Assembly: GCA_937907495.1 (NCBI GenBank)
Contig: CALESS010000439.1
Span: 1-8,373 of the forward strand
Source: an uncultured Anaerolineaceae bacterium
Lineage (GTDB): Bacteria; Chloroflexota; Anaerolineae; Anaerolineales; Anaerolineaceae
Direction: 5' to 3'
DNA length: 8,373 nucleotides
Within the stretch, counting starts at the first letter, position 1. Every line of letters begins with the position of its first letter. This document shows positions 1-6,489 of this stretch, one piece after another. A program made the translations under genes and the position numbers. Below the pieces are notes generated by a model. The model was not told the origin of the DNA and searched no databases. It was given only the letters and a program-made list of their open reading frames with translations.

Positions 1-225
1 GCCGAGACGCGCATTCCCTCGCTGCGCTCGTGGCTGCCCGACGGCGGCGCGCTCTTCTTTGGGCAGGCCACCCAGCCTGGTGAAAGCGAGCATCACCGGG
101 GCAGTTTTCGCCAGGTGGGCACTCTTCCAGGCTTGCAGGCTGGTTTCATCCGTCACCTGCGCCAGTTCTTCCAGGCCATTTTGTTCTGCCTGAGCCAGTT
201 GATCGAGAATATTCACATCTACCAT
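1..225 (-). CDS. pheS: Phenylalanyl-tRNA synthetase alpha subunit, N-terminal part (cut by window edge)
   Basis: This is the first 75 codons of the alpha subunit of phenylalanyl-tRNA synthetase, which charges tRNA-Phe in the cytoplasm as an alpha2-beta2 enzyme. The visible part is the N-terminal helical arm: an ILDQLAQAEQNG start, then AWKSAHLAKTAPVM, where the family usually has a GK motif, then LPKEERAAVGQ, which matches the conserved LxxLPxEERxAVG stretch. The start is the ATG at 223-225, with GGAGG (233-237 on the plus strand) seven bases upstream. The identity is strongly supported by the Phe-specific T-box directly upstream. Oddity: after AVGQ the frame reads PRAQRGNARLG, whereas the family normally continues with an N-x-x-K/R pattern, so the first ~40 bases of the window may hold a divergence, sequencing error or misassembly. 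The catalytic domain lies outside the window. Confidence 0.85.
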   Translation of the reverse strand, partial: MVDVNILDQLAQAEQNGLEELAQVTDETSLQAWKSAHLAKTAPVMLAFTRLGGLPKEERAAVGQPRAQRGNARLG

Positions 226-273
226 AAGGATACCTCCATCCTCTTCGTTAGCTCGCCGGTGTTGGCGGGTATT

Positions 274-306
274 AAACAAAAACGCCCATCCCAAACAAGG
301 GACGGG
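274..306 (-). terminator. Intrinsic terminator of the pheS T-box
   Basis: On the minus strand CCCGTCCC (299-306) pairs with GGGATGGG (285-292) over an 8-bp stem including one G-U pair, with a 6-base loop. CGTTTTTGTTT follows. The 5' arm follows the T-box core, so antiterminator and terminator are mutually exclusive. About 50 bases separate the T-run from the pheS start. Confidence 0.85.
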
Positions 307-553
307 GTCACCGCGGTACCACCCTGATTGGCCGCCAGTTGGGGGCGGCCCACTCTGCGCCAACAGCAAATGCGATTGGCTGCGCCGTTAACGCTGCGCC
401 TGCGGCCCGAACTACCAGCACCTGCCTTCACCCGGGCGGCTCCGGAGGGAACTTCAGCTGCCTGCCACCGGGCGGGGGTCTCAGTCTATGCCCCGGCCTC
501 CCTGTCGGCTTTGGTGCAGCTTACTTTCCTCCATCCAAGCCATTGGATGTATT
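274..553 (-). promoter_or_regulatory. T-box riboswitch, Phe (UUC) specifier, upstream of pheS
   Basis: All the main T-box elements can be read on the minus strand. A 7-bp hairpin (532-549) opens the leader. The Stem I base GGAGG pairs with CCUCC, and the AGUA motif (522-525) lies on the 5' side of the specifier loop. AGCUGC/GCAGCU closes the loop, and the 3' side reads GAAGUUC, with UUC at 449-451 as the Phe specifier. A GC-rich upper Stem I follows. A perfect 7-bp stem (330-336 with 344-350) fits Stem III. The T-box core AGGGTGGTACCGCGG is at 311-325. Its UGGU would pair with ACCA of an uncharged tRNA with discriminator A, as tRNA-Phe has. The antiterminator competes with the terminator at 285-306, so this is the transcriptional type: uncharged tRNA-Phe permits read-through into pheS. 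Confidence 0.95.
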
Positions 554-558
554 GCCCT

Positions 559-586
559 ATTGTAACCCGGGCCGGGGAAATGTCAA
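559..586 (-). promoter_or_regulatory. Sigma-70-type promoter of the pheS T-box leader
   Basis: On the minus strand TTGACA (581-586, perfect -35) and TACAAT (559-564, 5/6 -10) are separated by 16 bases. Transcription would start near 552-553, just ahead of the first hairpin of the T-box leader, which supports the assignment. Confidence 0.8.
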
Positions 587-616
587 GACGGGAAAATTAA
601 CAAAGCAGCCATATCG

Positions 617-985
617 TTAGAGGGATGCCAGAATGATAATTATAATGATCACGACAGCCGCAATCCCCAGGCCGATCAACAAATTGCGTTGCTTAATGGC
701 TCTATCCAGGGCCTCTTTCAGCTCTTTTTCTTCGGCGTTTAGTTTATCGGCCTCATTAACATAGGTTTCCATGAATTGCCGCACCATGTCAATCTCGGTC
801 AAGGGTGTATTCTGAGCGGAAAGGTTCTGATAGGCTTCTGCAGCCAGAGAATTTGGATAATTGGCTGCGGTTTTTTGGATAACCTCATCCATCTGGCGAG
901 AGTTATTCAAGACAGCCACCAATCTGGAGCGAGCTTCCAGAATGTCTTCCTGTTGGGGGTGGGCAAAAATATTCGTGTTGCTCAT
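617..985 (-). CDS. Small tail-anchored membrane protein of the type VII-like cluster
   Basis: A 122-residue protein I do not recognise as a named family. Residues 10-100 are polar and predicted helical, with a charged coiled-coil-like stretch at 75-100 rich in E and K. Residues 102-121 form one strongly hydrophobic segment (GLGIAAVVIIIIIILASL), which ends the protein. There is no signal peptide, so a tail-anchored topology with the N-terminal domain in the cytoplasm is expected. The start ATG at 983-985 has a purine-rich AAAGAGAGA upstream. It is the last gene of the cluster, 52 bases after the preceding gene, and the only one with a membrane segment. I infer that it may anchor the soluble ATPase or the WXG100-like proteins to the membrane. 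No terminator is visible between its stop and the pheS promoter. Confidence 0.75.
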   Translation of the reverse strand: MSNTNIFAHPQQEDILEARSRLVAVLNNSRQMDEVIQKTAANYPNSLAAEAYQNLSAQNTPLTEIDMVRQFMETYVNEADKLNAEEKELKEALDRAIKQRNLLIGLGIAAVVIIIIIILASL

Positions 986-1037
986 AAAAATCTCTCTTTC
1001 TAACCAAATAAGCTGCTGGTAAGGGAGGGCTGAGTAG

Positions 1038-1430
1038 TTATTGCAATTGGTTGACCAGCCTAATCAGGTTTTCGGCCTCGCGGCTTGTCGCATCCGCCCG
1101 TCCTTCATAGGTTACATATTGTCCGTATTCATCAATTGCCAACTCAATATCTTGGTCCACGGCATGCACCAGTTGTTGCACCCGCATAGCTCTAGCTTCG
1201 GCTTCCTTGCCGCTCTCGGCGGCATATGCTAATTCATTTTCAGCCAATTCTTCAGAATGTTGGCGCTGGGCCAGGGCATCCTGCATGGCTTCACTGACAG
1301 TGTGATGATGGTCAAAATAGCGCCCATTCAGGTCTTGGCTGGCACTATCCGTCCAGACCAGACCCACATCTGCCCGCAAAACCTGCAAAGAACGGGTTTG
1401 CTGGGCCATCATCCAGAGATCATCGTTCAT
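1038..1430 (-). CDS. WXG100-like helical protein (130 aa)
   Basis: A small, all-helical, acidic protein. Its N-terminal part carries the hinge pattern seen in the two WXG100-like proteins upstream: W26-x-D28, L34, then Y38 (WTDSASQDLNGRY), with aromatic residues twelve positions apart. It is longer than a typical 100-residue WXG100 protein: the second half (45-130) is an extended Ala/Glu-rich helix, and a YxxxE (Y105-E109) near the C-terminus resembles the loose YxxxD/E secretion motif of type VII substrates. A chance match is possible. The ATG at 1428-1430 is preceded by AGGAAAGGA and lies 14 bases after the stop of the GNAT-fusion gene, so the two are probably co-transcribed. There is no membrane segment or signal peptide. 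The WXG100 assignment rests on the hinge pattern and context only. Confidence 0.65.
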   Translation of the reverse strand: MNDDLWMMAQQTRSLQVLRADVGLVWTDSASQDLNGRYFDHHHTVSEAMQDALAQRQHSEELAENELAYAAESGKEAEARAMRVQQLVHAVDQDIELAIDEYGQYVTYEGRADATSREAENLIRLVNQLQ

Positions 1431-1444
1431 CTACTGTCCTTTCC

Positions 1445-2923
1445 TCATGGATGGAAAACCGCCCGGCCATAGTACGAACCATCCTCAACGATCTGCCAGC
1501 CACGCTGCGACTGGGCTTGCCAGAAAGACCGGGCGCTATCGCCTTCGATTACGCCATAAATCTCACTCGCACCACTTTGACGACCGGCCTGCTCTACCTG
1601 GCTGAGCAGGCGGGAGGCGATTCCATTGCCGCGATAGCGGTCATTCACTTCAATATCTTGCAATTTTAGTTTTCCACTTTCTTTTTCCCACTGTAAATTT
1701 GCCCGCCCGACACCAAGACCAGGCGTCTCGGGTGCGGCGCTTCTGCTGGTATCATAAGCCCTCAACATTATGCTTTCGCCCCCATTGGGGTGTTGCACCA
1801 GGGTGATGCTGCGACCGTTCTTATCCACAAATCTCACGGCATCCCGGCTACCAGAAGCTCCTCCAAAACCTGCCGGCTTCCCCCGCGAATTACTGGCACT
1901 CCCGGATCCGCCTGAACTGGAAAACCCACCGCCGGAGAATCCGGAAAACTGAAGCGTCGGTCGGTTGATTTCCCGCAGGATATCAATCTTCTCTTCTACT
2001 TCCCGGCGGCCCAGCGATACATCCATCTGGGCTTTTGATTCCTGATTCTCACCATGTGAAAGGTGAACCCGGCCTTCATCCGAAAATTCTTGGGCTTGAC
2101 GGGTCCGGCTCATCATTTGAGTTGCAGCTTGATACTCTTGATCCACTTCCTGGCGGGCTCGCTGAGCTGTTCGTTGGGTGGCTTGGGCGGCTTCCCGGCT
2201 GCGTTCAGCATAGTTGAGGGCGGTTTCTGCTTCTTGAAAACCTTTTTTGCCGATTTCGACTGCGTTTTCTGACATTTGAACAGCCTGCTCGCAAAGTGCC
2301 ACCCGAGCTTCTGCGCGAGCAACCTCTTCCTCTGCGGCAATTACTTCAGCCTGAGCAATCGTGACGTTGGTCTGGGCTTGGGCTACCCGGGCTCGGGCGG
2401 CGTTCACTGCGGCTTGCTCTCCCCAGGTGCTGCGTCTCTCTTTATCATTTTGGGCGGCTCGCAACTGATTGATCGCCCGATTAAGTTCCCATTCAGCATT
2501 GCGCAGATCAGCTTGTGCCTGGCGTAGGGCTACTCTGGCGGCTTCCAGCCTCGCCTTTGCTCGCGCAAGCCAGGCTTTGGCTTTGGCTAATTCCTCCTGC
2601 CAATGCTGGAGAGTTGCCTGAGCGCTTTGAAGTACCTGGAAGCTCGCGCTTTTACCAGCTTCTGCCTTGGAAACACCCTGTGTGCATTGAGTCACCAGGT
2701 CATTGGTTCGCTGCTCGATATCCTCTACCCGTTCCTCGTCCTGCTGGGCGCGGTCCAAAACCACTCCAGCCCGGTGGAGGGCGATCTCCACGGTTTCGAT
2801 GAGTTGACGCTGGCGATAGCCAACCTGAGAGATCACCTCGCTGGCAGTCACTGACCATCGTTGCAGTTCTGCAATCAGATCTTGTAAAGCCAGCATAATT
2901 ACCCGCGGATCAGCGCTGCTCAC
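1445..2923 (-). CDS. Long coiled-coil protein with C-terminal GNAT acetyltransferase domain
   Basis: A 492-residue three-part protein. Residues ~1-320 are almost continuous Ala/Gln/Glu/Arg-rich helix with coiled-coil character. Residues ~327-360 are a Gly/Ser-rich flexible linker. Residues ~362-492 form a GNAT fold: the acetyl-CoA-binding motif A is visible as DRYRGNGIASRLL (R429-x-x-G432-N-G434), followed by a helix and the FWQ...GW pattern near the end. GNAT enzymes transfer an acetyl group from acetyl-CoA to an amine; the substrate cannot be told. The start is taken as the GTG at 2921-2923, overlapping the upstream stop as GTGA; an ATG ten codons in is the alternative. Helical N-terminal region, linker and enzymatic tip resemble the layout of type VII polymorphic effectors, but I see no classic LXG or WXG signature in the N-terminal part and no immunity gene. 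It could also be a structural or regulatory component. Confidence 0.8.
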   Translation of the reverse strand: MSSADPRVIMLALQDLIAELQRWSVTASEVISQVGYRQRQLIETVEIALHRAGVVLDRAQQDEERVEDIEQRTNDLVTQCTQGVSKAEAGKSASFQVLQSAQATLQHWQEELAKAKAWLARAKARLEAARVALRQAQADLRNAEWELNRAINQLRAAQNDKERRSTWGEQAAVNAARARVAQAQTNVTIAQAEVIAAEEEVARAEARVALCEQAVQMSENAVEIGKKGFQEAETALNYAERSREAAQATQRTAQRARQEVDQEYQAATQMMSRTRQAQEFSDEGRVHLSHGENQESKAQMDVSLGRREVEEKIDILREINRPTLQFSGFSGGGFSSSGGSGSASNSRGKPAGFGGASGSRDAVRFVDKNGRSITLVQHPNGGESIMLRAYDTSRSAAPETPGLGVGRANLQWEKESGKLKLQDIEVNDRYRGNGIASRLLSQVEQAGRQSGASEIYGVIEGDSARSFWQAQSQRGWQIVEDGSYYGRAVFHP

Positions 2924-3207
2924 ACTGGCAATCCACCATCCCGGCGATTTGCATCTTCCAGGGCCTGGATGCGCTCATCCAGTATCTGCATGATCCGCAG
3001 GGAGTTATCAATATATTCTTCAAATCGGCGCGCAGTGCGGAGCCAACCTTCGCGGAATTGGTCGGCAGCATCGCCATCGTATGCGGCACTAAATGCTCGC
3101 CAGCCATTATCCAGGCTGGAATATTCCGTTCGTAATCTGGACAGGTGTTGGATTAATTGGTGCCGGTATTCTTTGAGACCGGCAAGGAGTAAGCGCGTAT
3201 CAGCCAC
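2920..3207 (-). CDS. WXG100-family (ESAT-6-like) protein, YxG variant
   Basis: A helical-hairpin protein of 95 residues, the usual size for WXG100 proteins, which are small dimeric substrates or partners of type VII ATPases. The hinge reads YDGDAADQFREGW: Y43-x-G45 replaces W-x-G, with F51 and W55 at the usual downstream positions and W36 before it. The GTG at 3205-3207 is chosen because GGAGG lies at 3218-3222, ten bases upstream, and because it places the hinge aromatic at residue 43, as in the upstream paralogue (residue 44). An in-frame ATG at 3229-3231 would add eight residues but has no ribosome-binding site. The gene overlaps the preceding stop by eight bases and the following GTG by four, so the three are probably translationally coupled. 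Confidence 0.8.
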   Translation of the reverse strand: MADTRLLLAGLKEYRHQLIQHLSRLRTEYSSLDNGWRAFSAAYDGDAADQFREGWLRTARRFEEYIDNSLRIMQILDERIQALEDANRRDGGLPV

Positions 3208-3478
3208 CTTGTAAATACCTCCGGGTTGCATGCATCTTGATGTGGAGGAATTCCACGTAGCCTGGGCCTTCTACTTTATCGTAATGCTTCATTGTCTGGT
3301 GGAACGGCTCCCATATCTGATCATAATGCTTGCGCATGTCATCCTGCCAGAGTGGAGAAACTGCCTCGTGGGCCTTGCCGAGTTCCAGCATTGAGGCGCG
3401 CAGGGACATATTGAAATCCATCAACATTTTGACAAACCGCATTCCCAATTCGTATTGCACATTCATGTTTTCTGCCAT
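3200..3478 (-). CDS. WXG100-like helical protein (92 aa)
   Basis: A 92-residue helical-hairpin protein directly after the ATPase gene, the typical place for the WXG100 partner of a type VII ATPase. The central turn reads WQDDMRKHYDQIW: W44-x-D46, Y52 and W56, which align with Y43-x-G45, F51 and W55 of the next protein. D replaces the G of the classic W-x-G. There is no signal peptide or membrane segment. The ATG at 3476-3478 has GGAG seven bases upstream and sits three bases after the ATPase stop. With the next gene overlapping its end, it could form a heterodimer in the manner of EsxA/EsxB; this is inferred from gene pairing. I see no C-terminal YxxxD/E motif. Confidence 0.7.
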   Translation of the reverse strand: MAENMNVQYELGMRFVKMLMDFNMSLRASMLELGKAHEAVSPLWQDDMRKHYDQIWEPFHQTMKHYDKVEGPGYVEFLHIKMHATRRYLQGG

Positions 3479-3481
3479 GCT

Positions 3482-6340
3482 TCATCTCCGGACTTTCAGG
3501 GCTTGCCCAACCTTTGGTAATTGTTCCGTGATGGCATCGCCAGGGTTGGTCAGGCTGGGATCACAAGTATAGGGTTTAAAACGTACATTCCGATCGGATT
3601 CGAGGTCTACGTACAAAGCGCAGACCGGAGTAGGGCCGTCATCCTGCAATTGGGCCGCCCGTCGCCCGCCAGTGAAGGAGAAGGATTCATCCTCTGACAT
3701 TTGGAACGCGACGCGATGTCGGAAACTGTGCAGGCCGCGCCGCTCATCCATCACTGAAGCGAGGGCACGCATACCAGAAAAAGAAAGAATGACGTGGATG
3801 CCAAGAGCCGGGCCTTCCATGTAAAGACGGCGTAGTTTCTCGCCCTGATTGGAATCAGCCATTCCACCATAGGTGTCCATCTTGCGGCGAAGGGCTTCGA
3901 TGTTATCCAGATCTGTAAAGAGTGCGAAGACTGCTGGTTGGTTGTGAATTTCATCTTCCGGTAGATTGCGGCGGCGGTCCAATTCACCTACCAGGTCGTT
4001 TAAGAAAACTTCAGATTGGCTTGCAGAACGGGAGAATTCCGCCTGAAAGCCACCTGGCAGCAATACGTTTTCAAACACACCCTCCAATACCCCATTCCAC
4101 TGCGCCCCGCTGATCGAGCGATCCAGGATTATGAAGCGCAAATCCTTCGGACTTGCGTTCATGCTCAGACCCGCTAGCATGCCAGCCAACATGCCATAAC
4201 GGGAAGGGTTGTTACTCCCGAGCACCACTACGTTTTCACCGATGCGGCGGCGCACCACCAAACGCGCCTGGCCGCGGACATTAAATTCCTGTCCCATCCA
4301 CATCACGTATGGATGCTCAGCATAAAACCAATCTACCAGCCCCAGGCCGCCTTCGACAATATCAGCCCGGGCAAATTGTTCCATCTCCGCCATTGAGGGC
4401 CAGTTACTGCGGTTGTATAGATGGCGAAAGGCCGGGTTGTCCAGCAATGCGGGTTGGGTCTTACCATTAAAGATGATGCGCTGGGGTAGACCATCGGGCG
4501 GAAGTTTCTGAGACCAGGTGGTGAGGTCATCCAGGAGATCGTTTAATTGATCCAGGGGTAGATAAGCCACCTTACCGGTCATATTGGCGTTATCATCGCC
4601 TGCCTGGTCATTGAGGACAATTTTTCCCGGCAGGTCGCAAGTATGCAGCAATTGTTTGCCCCGCCGCCCAAATTGGGTCAGGGATTGGATGTCTTCAGCT
4701 TTCATTTTCATCGCCAACAGCAGGTGGATATTGGCGAAGATATGCTGGGAGTGGATCATGCCAACCGCTTCATATTTTTGCGAAGCCAGCAGCATGTGAA
4801 TACCCACAGAACGTCCTTGTTGTGAAATCTGCATCAGGTAGTTGGAAGCTACCCCCTCCTTGTCACCTTCAAAAAGCTCCTGATATTCATCCACCAGCAG
4901 CAGGATGCGCGGCAATGTTCCAGCCGGGCTGCCCTTGGCGCGATAGGTGGGGTAATCATTCACCCCGCATTGGGCAAAGATTTTATTTCGGCGTTCCTTC
5001 TCGGTCACCAATTCGGCCAACACACTACGTGAGAGTTCTGGCGAAGAACGCAGGGAGACCACCTCAGCGTGGGGCAGCTTGCGATATGGCTGAAATTCAA
5101 CCCCGTCCTTACCATCGATCAGATACAAGCGGAGTTCCTGTGGAGAATAGCGCACCGCCAATCCGTTGATGAGCACATGGTAGAAATTGGATTTGCCCGC
5201 GCCCGTCATGGCACCCAGCATCCCGTGGGCGCAGGGTTGACCCTGGTTGTTCACCCCGAACCAAATGTTCAATTGCTTATCTCCACCCCGCAGACCGATG
5301 GGCGTTTCAATGACCCGCGAGGCATTTCCTCGCCACCATTCAGAGGGGGGGATACCAACTGCCGTGTTCCATTCAATAGCCCGCTCTGGCGGCTTGGCAG
5401 CGGCGAGTTTCTCAAAAAGTGAAGATTGTAAGTCCGCCGGTGGTTCGGCATCCGGAATAAAGCGCAAGAAAGGTTTTACGCATGTTTCCCGGGTTGGAAT
5501 TTCTATAATGGCTGCATTACGAATGTTCTCTAACTTGATATCGTTCGGCAGAGGATGGCTTTTGTTGTAATGAATGAAGGTGTAAACACCTGCCACCGGC
5601 CCGGTGTTGGCGATGCTGAATAAGATTTCGATGGAACGACGATCATACTGGTTGGGAAAATCAGCCGCAAAAACGAACTGAAAACGCTCGTTAATCCGCA
5701 TTTCATAAGGTACCTGGTCAAACGATTTTGTGCCAGCATCGAGGTAGGTTTCGATGATACGCTGGATTTCCTTGGTCACATCCGTCAGGTCGCGCCAGGT
5801 ATCACCAGAGTTTTCGCGTACTTGGGGTAAATAACGGCGCATCGGAAAGGCGATGCCATTCCCGGATGGGTCGAGCAGAGTGTAACGCGTCTGGTGGGGT
5901 AGCATCAAAGAAGTTCGGATGACCAATGAGCGCAACAAAGATGCACCCACGGTGCTGTTATTACCATCAGTAACCAGGATAATGGTCTTGTTTTGTCCAA
6001 TAAAGGGAATTAGTGCAGGAATTTCATTTTGGGTGGAGCCATAATTATCCGCCATCCCCCCAGATCGGATAAAAGTATCCAGAGTACTGGCTTCGGTGAC
6101 GGCATCCCATCCTTGCCAGCGGGGGTCCGCCCAACCAGCCAAACCCGTAATGGGCTTATCTAATAGCGCTTGGCTCAATTGGGTTGCATTATCATCGAAA
6201 TAGGGATGCAGGAACGTATTGAGCAGAGCTTCTTGTTTACGGGAATGGCTTGCCACGGATTTAATCCTATGATAGAGGGTGGCGCGCCGGCGCTCTAGAT
6301 CAGCCAGTTGGATTTTGATGTCATTGATGGATTGAGCCAT
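3482..6340 (-). CDS. FtsK/SpoIIIE-type ATPase (type VII secretion EccC/EssC-like, soluble)
   Basis: A 952-residue protein with a short coiled coil (1-45) and three tandem FtsK/HerA-type ATPase-fold modules. The middle one is intact: Walker A GAMTGAGKS (376-384, K383), LYLIDGKDG (405-413), Walker B ILLLVDE (479-485) and the GRSVGIHMLLASQ strand (509-521). Equivalent elements recur in degenerate form. Module 1 has TDGNNSTVGAS (124-134), LLDPSG and VFAADFP (223-229). Module 3 has LGSNNPSRYG (707-716), FIILDRS (736-742) and FALFTDLD (805-812). Tandem modules and adjacent WXG100-like genes point to the EccC/EssC group rather than to chromosome-segregation FtsK. Unlike these, it has no N-terminal membrane segments or FHA domains and no FtsK gamma domain. 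AGGAGA (6347-6352) lies six bases before the ATG. It would power movement or assembly of the WXG100-like proteins or the GNAT fusion; what it moves, and where, is inference. Confidence 0.88.
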   Translation of the reverse strand: MAQSINDIKIQLADLERRRATLYHRIKSVASHSRKQEALLNTFLHPYFDDNATQLSQALLDKPITGLAGWADPRWQGWDAVTEASTLDTFIRSGGMADNYGSTQNEIPALIPFIGQNKTIILVTDGNNSTVGASLLRSLVIRTSLMLPHQTRYTLLDPSGNGIAFPMRRYLPQVRENSGDTWRDLTDVTKEIQRIIETYLDAGTKSFDQVPYEMRINERFQFVFAADFPNQYDRRSIEILFSIANTGPVAGVYTFIHYNKSHPLPNDIKLENIRNAAIIEIPTRETCVKPFLRFIPDAEPPADLQSSLFEKLAAAKPPERAIEWNTAVGIPPSEWWRGNASRVIETPIGLRGGDKQLNIWFGVNNQGQPCAHGMLGAMTGAGKSNFYHVLINGLAVRYSPQELRLYLIDGKDGVEFQPYRKLPHAEVVSLRSSPELSRSVLAELVTEKERRNKIFAQCGVNDYPTYRAKGSPAGTLPRILLLVDEYQELFEGDKEGVASNYLMQISQQGRSVGIHMLLASQKYEAVGMIHSQHIFANIHLLLAMKMKAEDIQSLTQFGRRGKQLLHTCDLPGKIVLNDQAGDDNANMTGKVAYLPLDQLNDLLDDLTTWSQKLPPDGLPQRIIFNGKTQPALLDNPAFRHLYNRSNWPSMAEMEQFARADIVEGGLGLVDWFYAEHPYVMWMGQEFNVRGQARLVVRRRIGENVVVLGSNNPSRYGMLAGMLAGLSMNASPKDLRFIILDRSISGAQWNGVLEGVFENVLLPGGFQAEFSRSASQSEVFLNDLVGELDRRRNLPEDEIHNQPAVFALFTDLDNIEALRRKMDTYGGMADSNQGEKLRRLYMEGPALGIHVILSFSGMRALASVMDERRGLHSFRHRVAFQMSEDESFSFTGGRRAAQLQDDGPTPVCALYVDLESDRNVRFKPYTCDPSLTNPGDAITEQLPKVGQALKVRR

Positions 6341-6372
6341 AAGATGTCTCCTAAATTCTTTGAAAATTGGGT

Positions 6373-6400
6373 CTTATAAGGTGAATCCCAAGCGCGCCAA
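6373..6400 (-). promoter_or_regulatory. Candidate proximal promoter of the type VII-like cluster
   Basis: On the minus strand TTGGCG (6395-6400) and TATAAG (6373-6378) are spaced by 16 bases. The start would lie near 6367, giving a leader of about 27 bases that includes the AGGAGA ribosome-binding site of the ATPase gene. The match is moderate, and a distal alternative exists at 6490-6517. Confidence 0.45.
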
Positions 6401-6414
6401 ATCGGCAGGGCAAT

Positions 6415-6451
6415 GGTAACATTTGATTTCTAAAAGAAATGAAGGTAACAT
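6415..6451. repeat. Direct repeats flanking an inverted repeat, operator-like
   Basis: GGTAACAT occurs at 6415-6422 and again at 6444-6451. Between the copies lies the inverted repeat ATTTC-TAAAA-GAAAT (6426-6440). The copies are spaced 29 bases start to start, close to three helical turns. The element lies between the two candidate promoters of the cluster, so a protein-binding site is plausible, but the arms are short and no regulator gene is present in the window. Confidence 0.35.
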
Positions 6452-6489
6452 GGAAAGTGAAGAACCCCGCTGGGTGAGATGATGTAATA

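Noticed and set aside
328..620. Two plus-strand open frames of about 90 codons
   Set aside because: They fall on the complement of the T-box leader, whose base-paired RNA elements explain the sequence.
2515..2854. Plus-strand open frames of 95 and 83 codons
   Set aside because: Antisense to the repetitive Ala-rich coiled-coil gene. Their length comes from its codon bias.
1445..2923. The coiled-coil protein as an SMC-like or phage tail-fibre protein
   Set aside because: There is no ATP-binding head, hinge or fibre signature. The helical region ends in a Gly/Ser linker and a GNAT domain instead.
4822..5422. Two overlapping plus-strand open frames (115 and 117 codons)
   Set aside because: They lie antisense to the catalytic core of the ATPase gene, have no ribosome-binding site and have no recognisable motif.
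3482..6340. The ATPase as the chromosome-segregation protein FtsK/SpoIIIE
   Set aside because: It has no membrane helices, no C-terminal gamma domain and three ATPase-fold modules, and it sits with WXG100-like genes.
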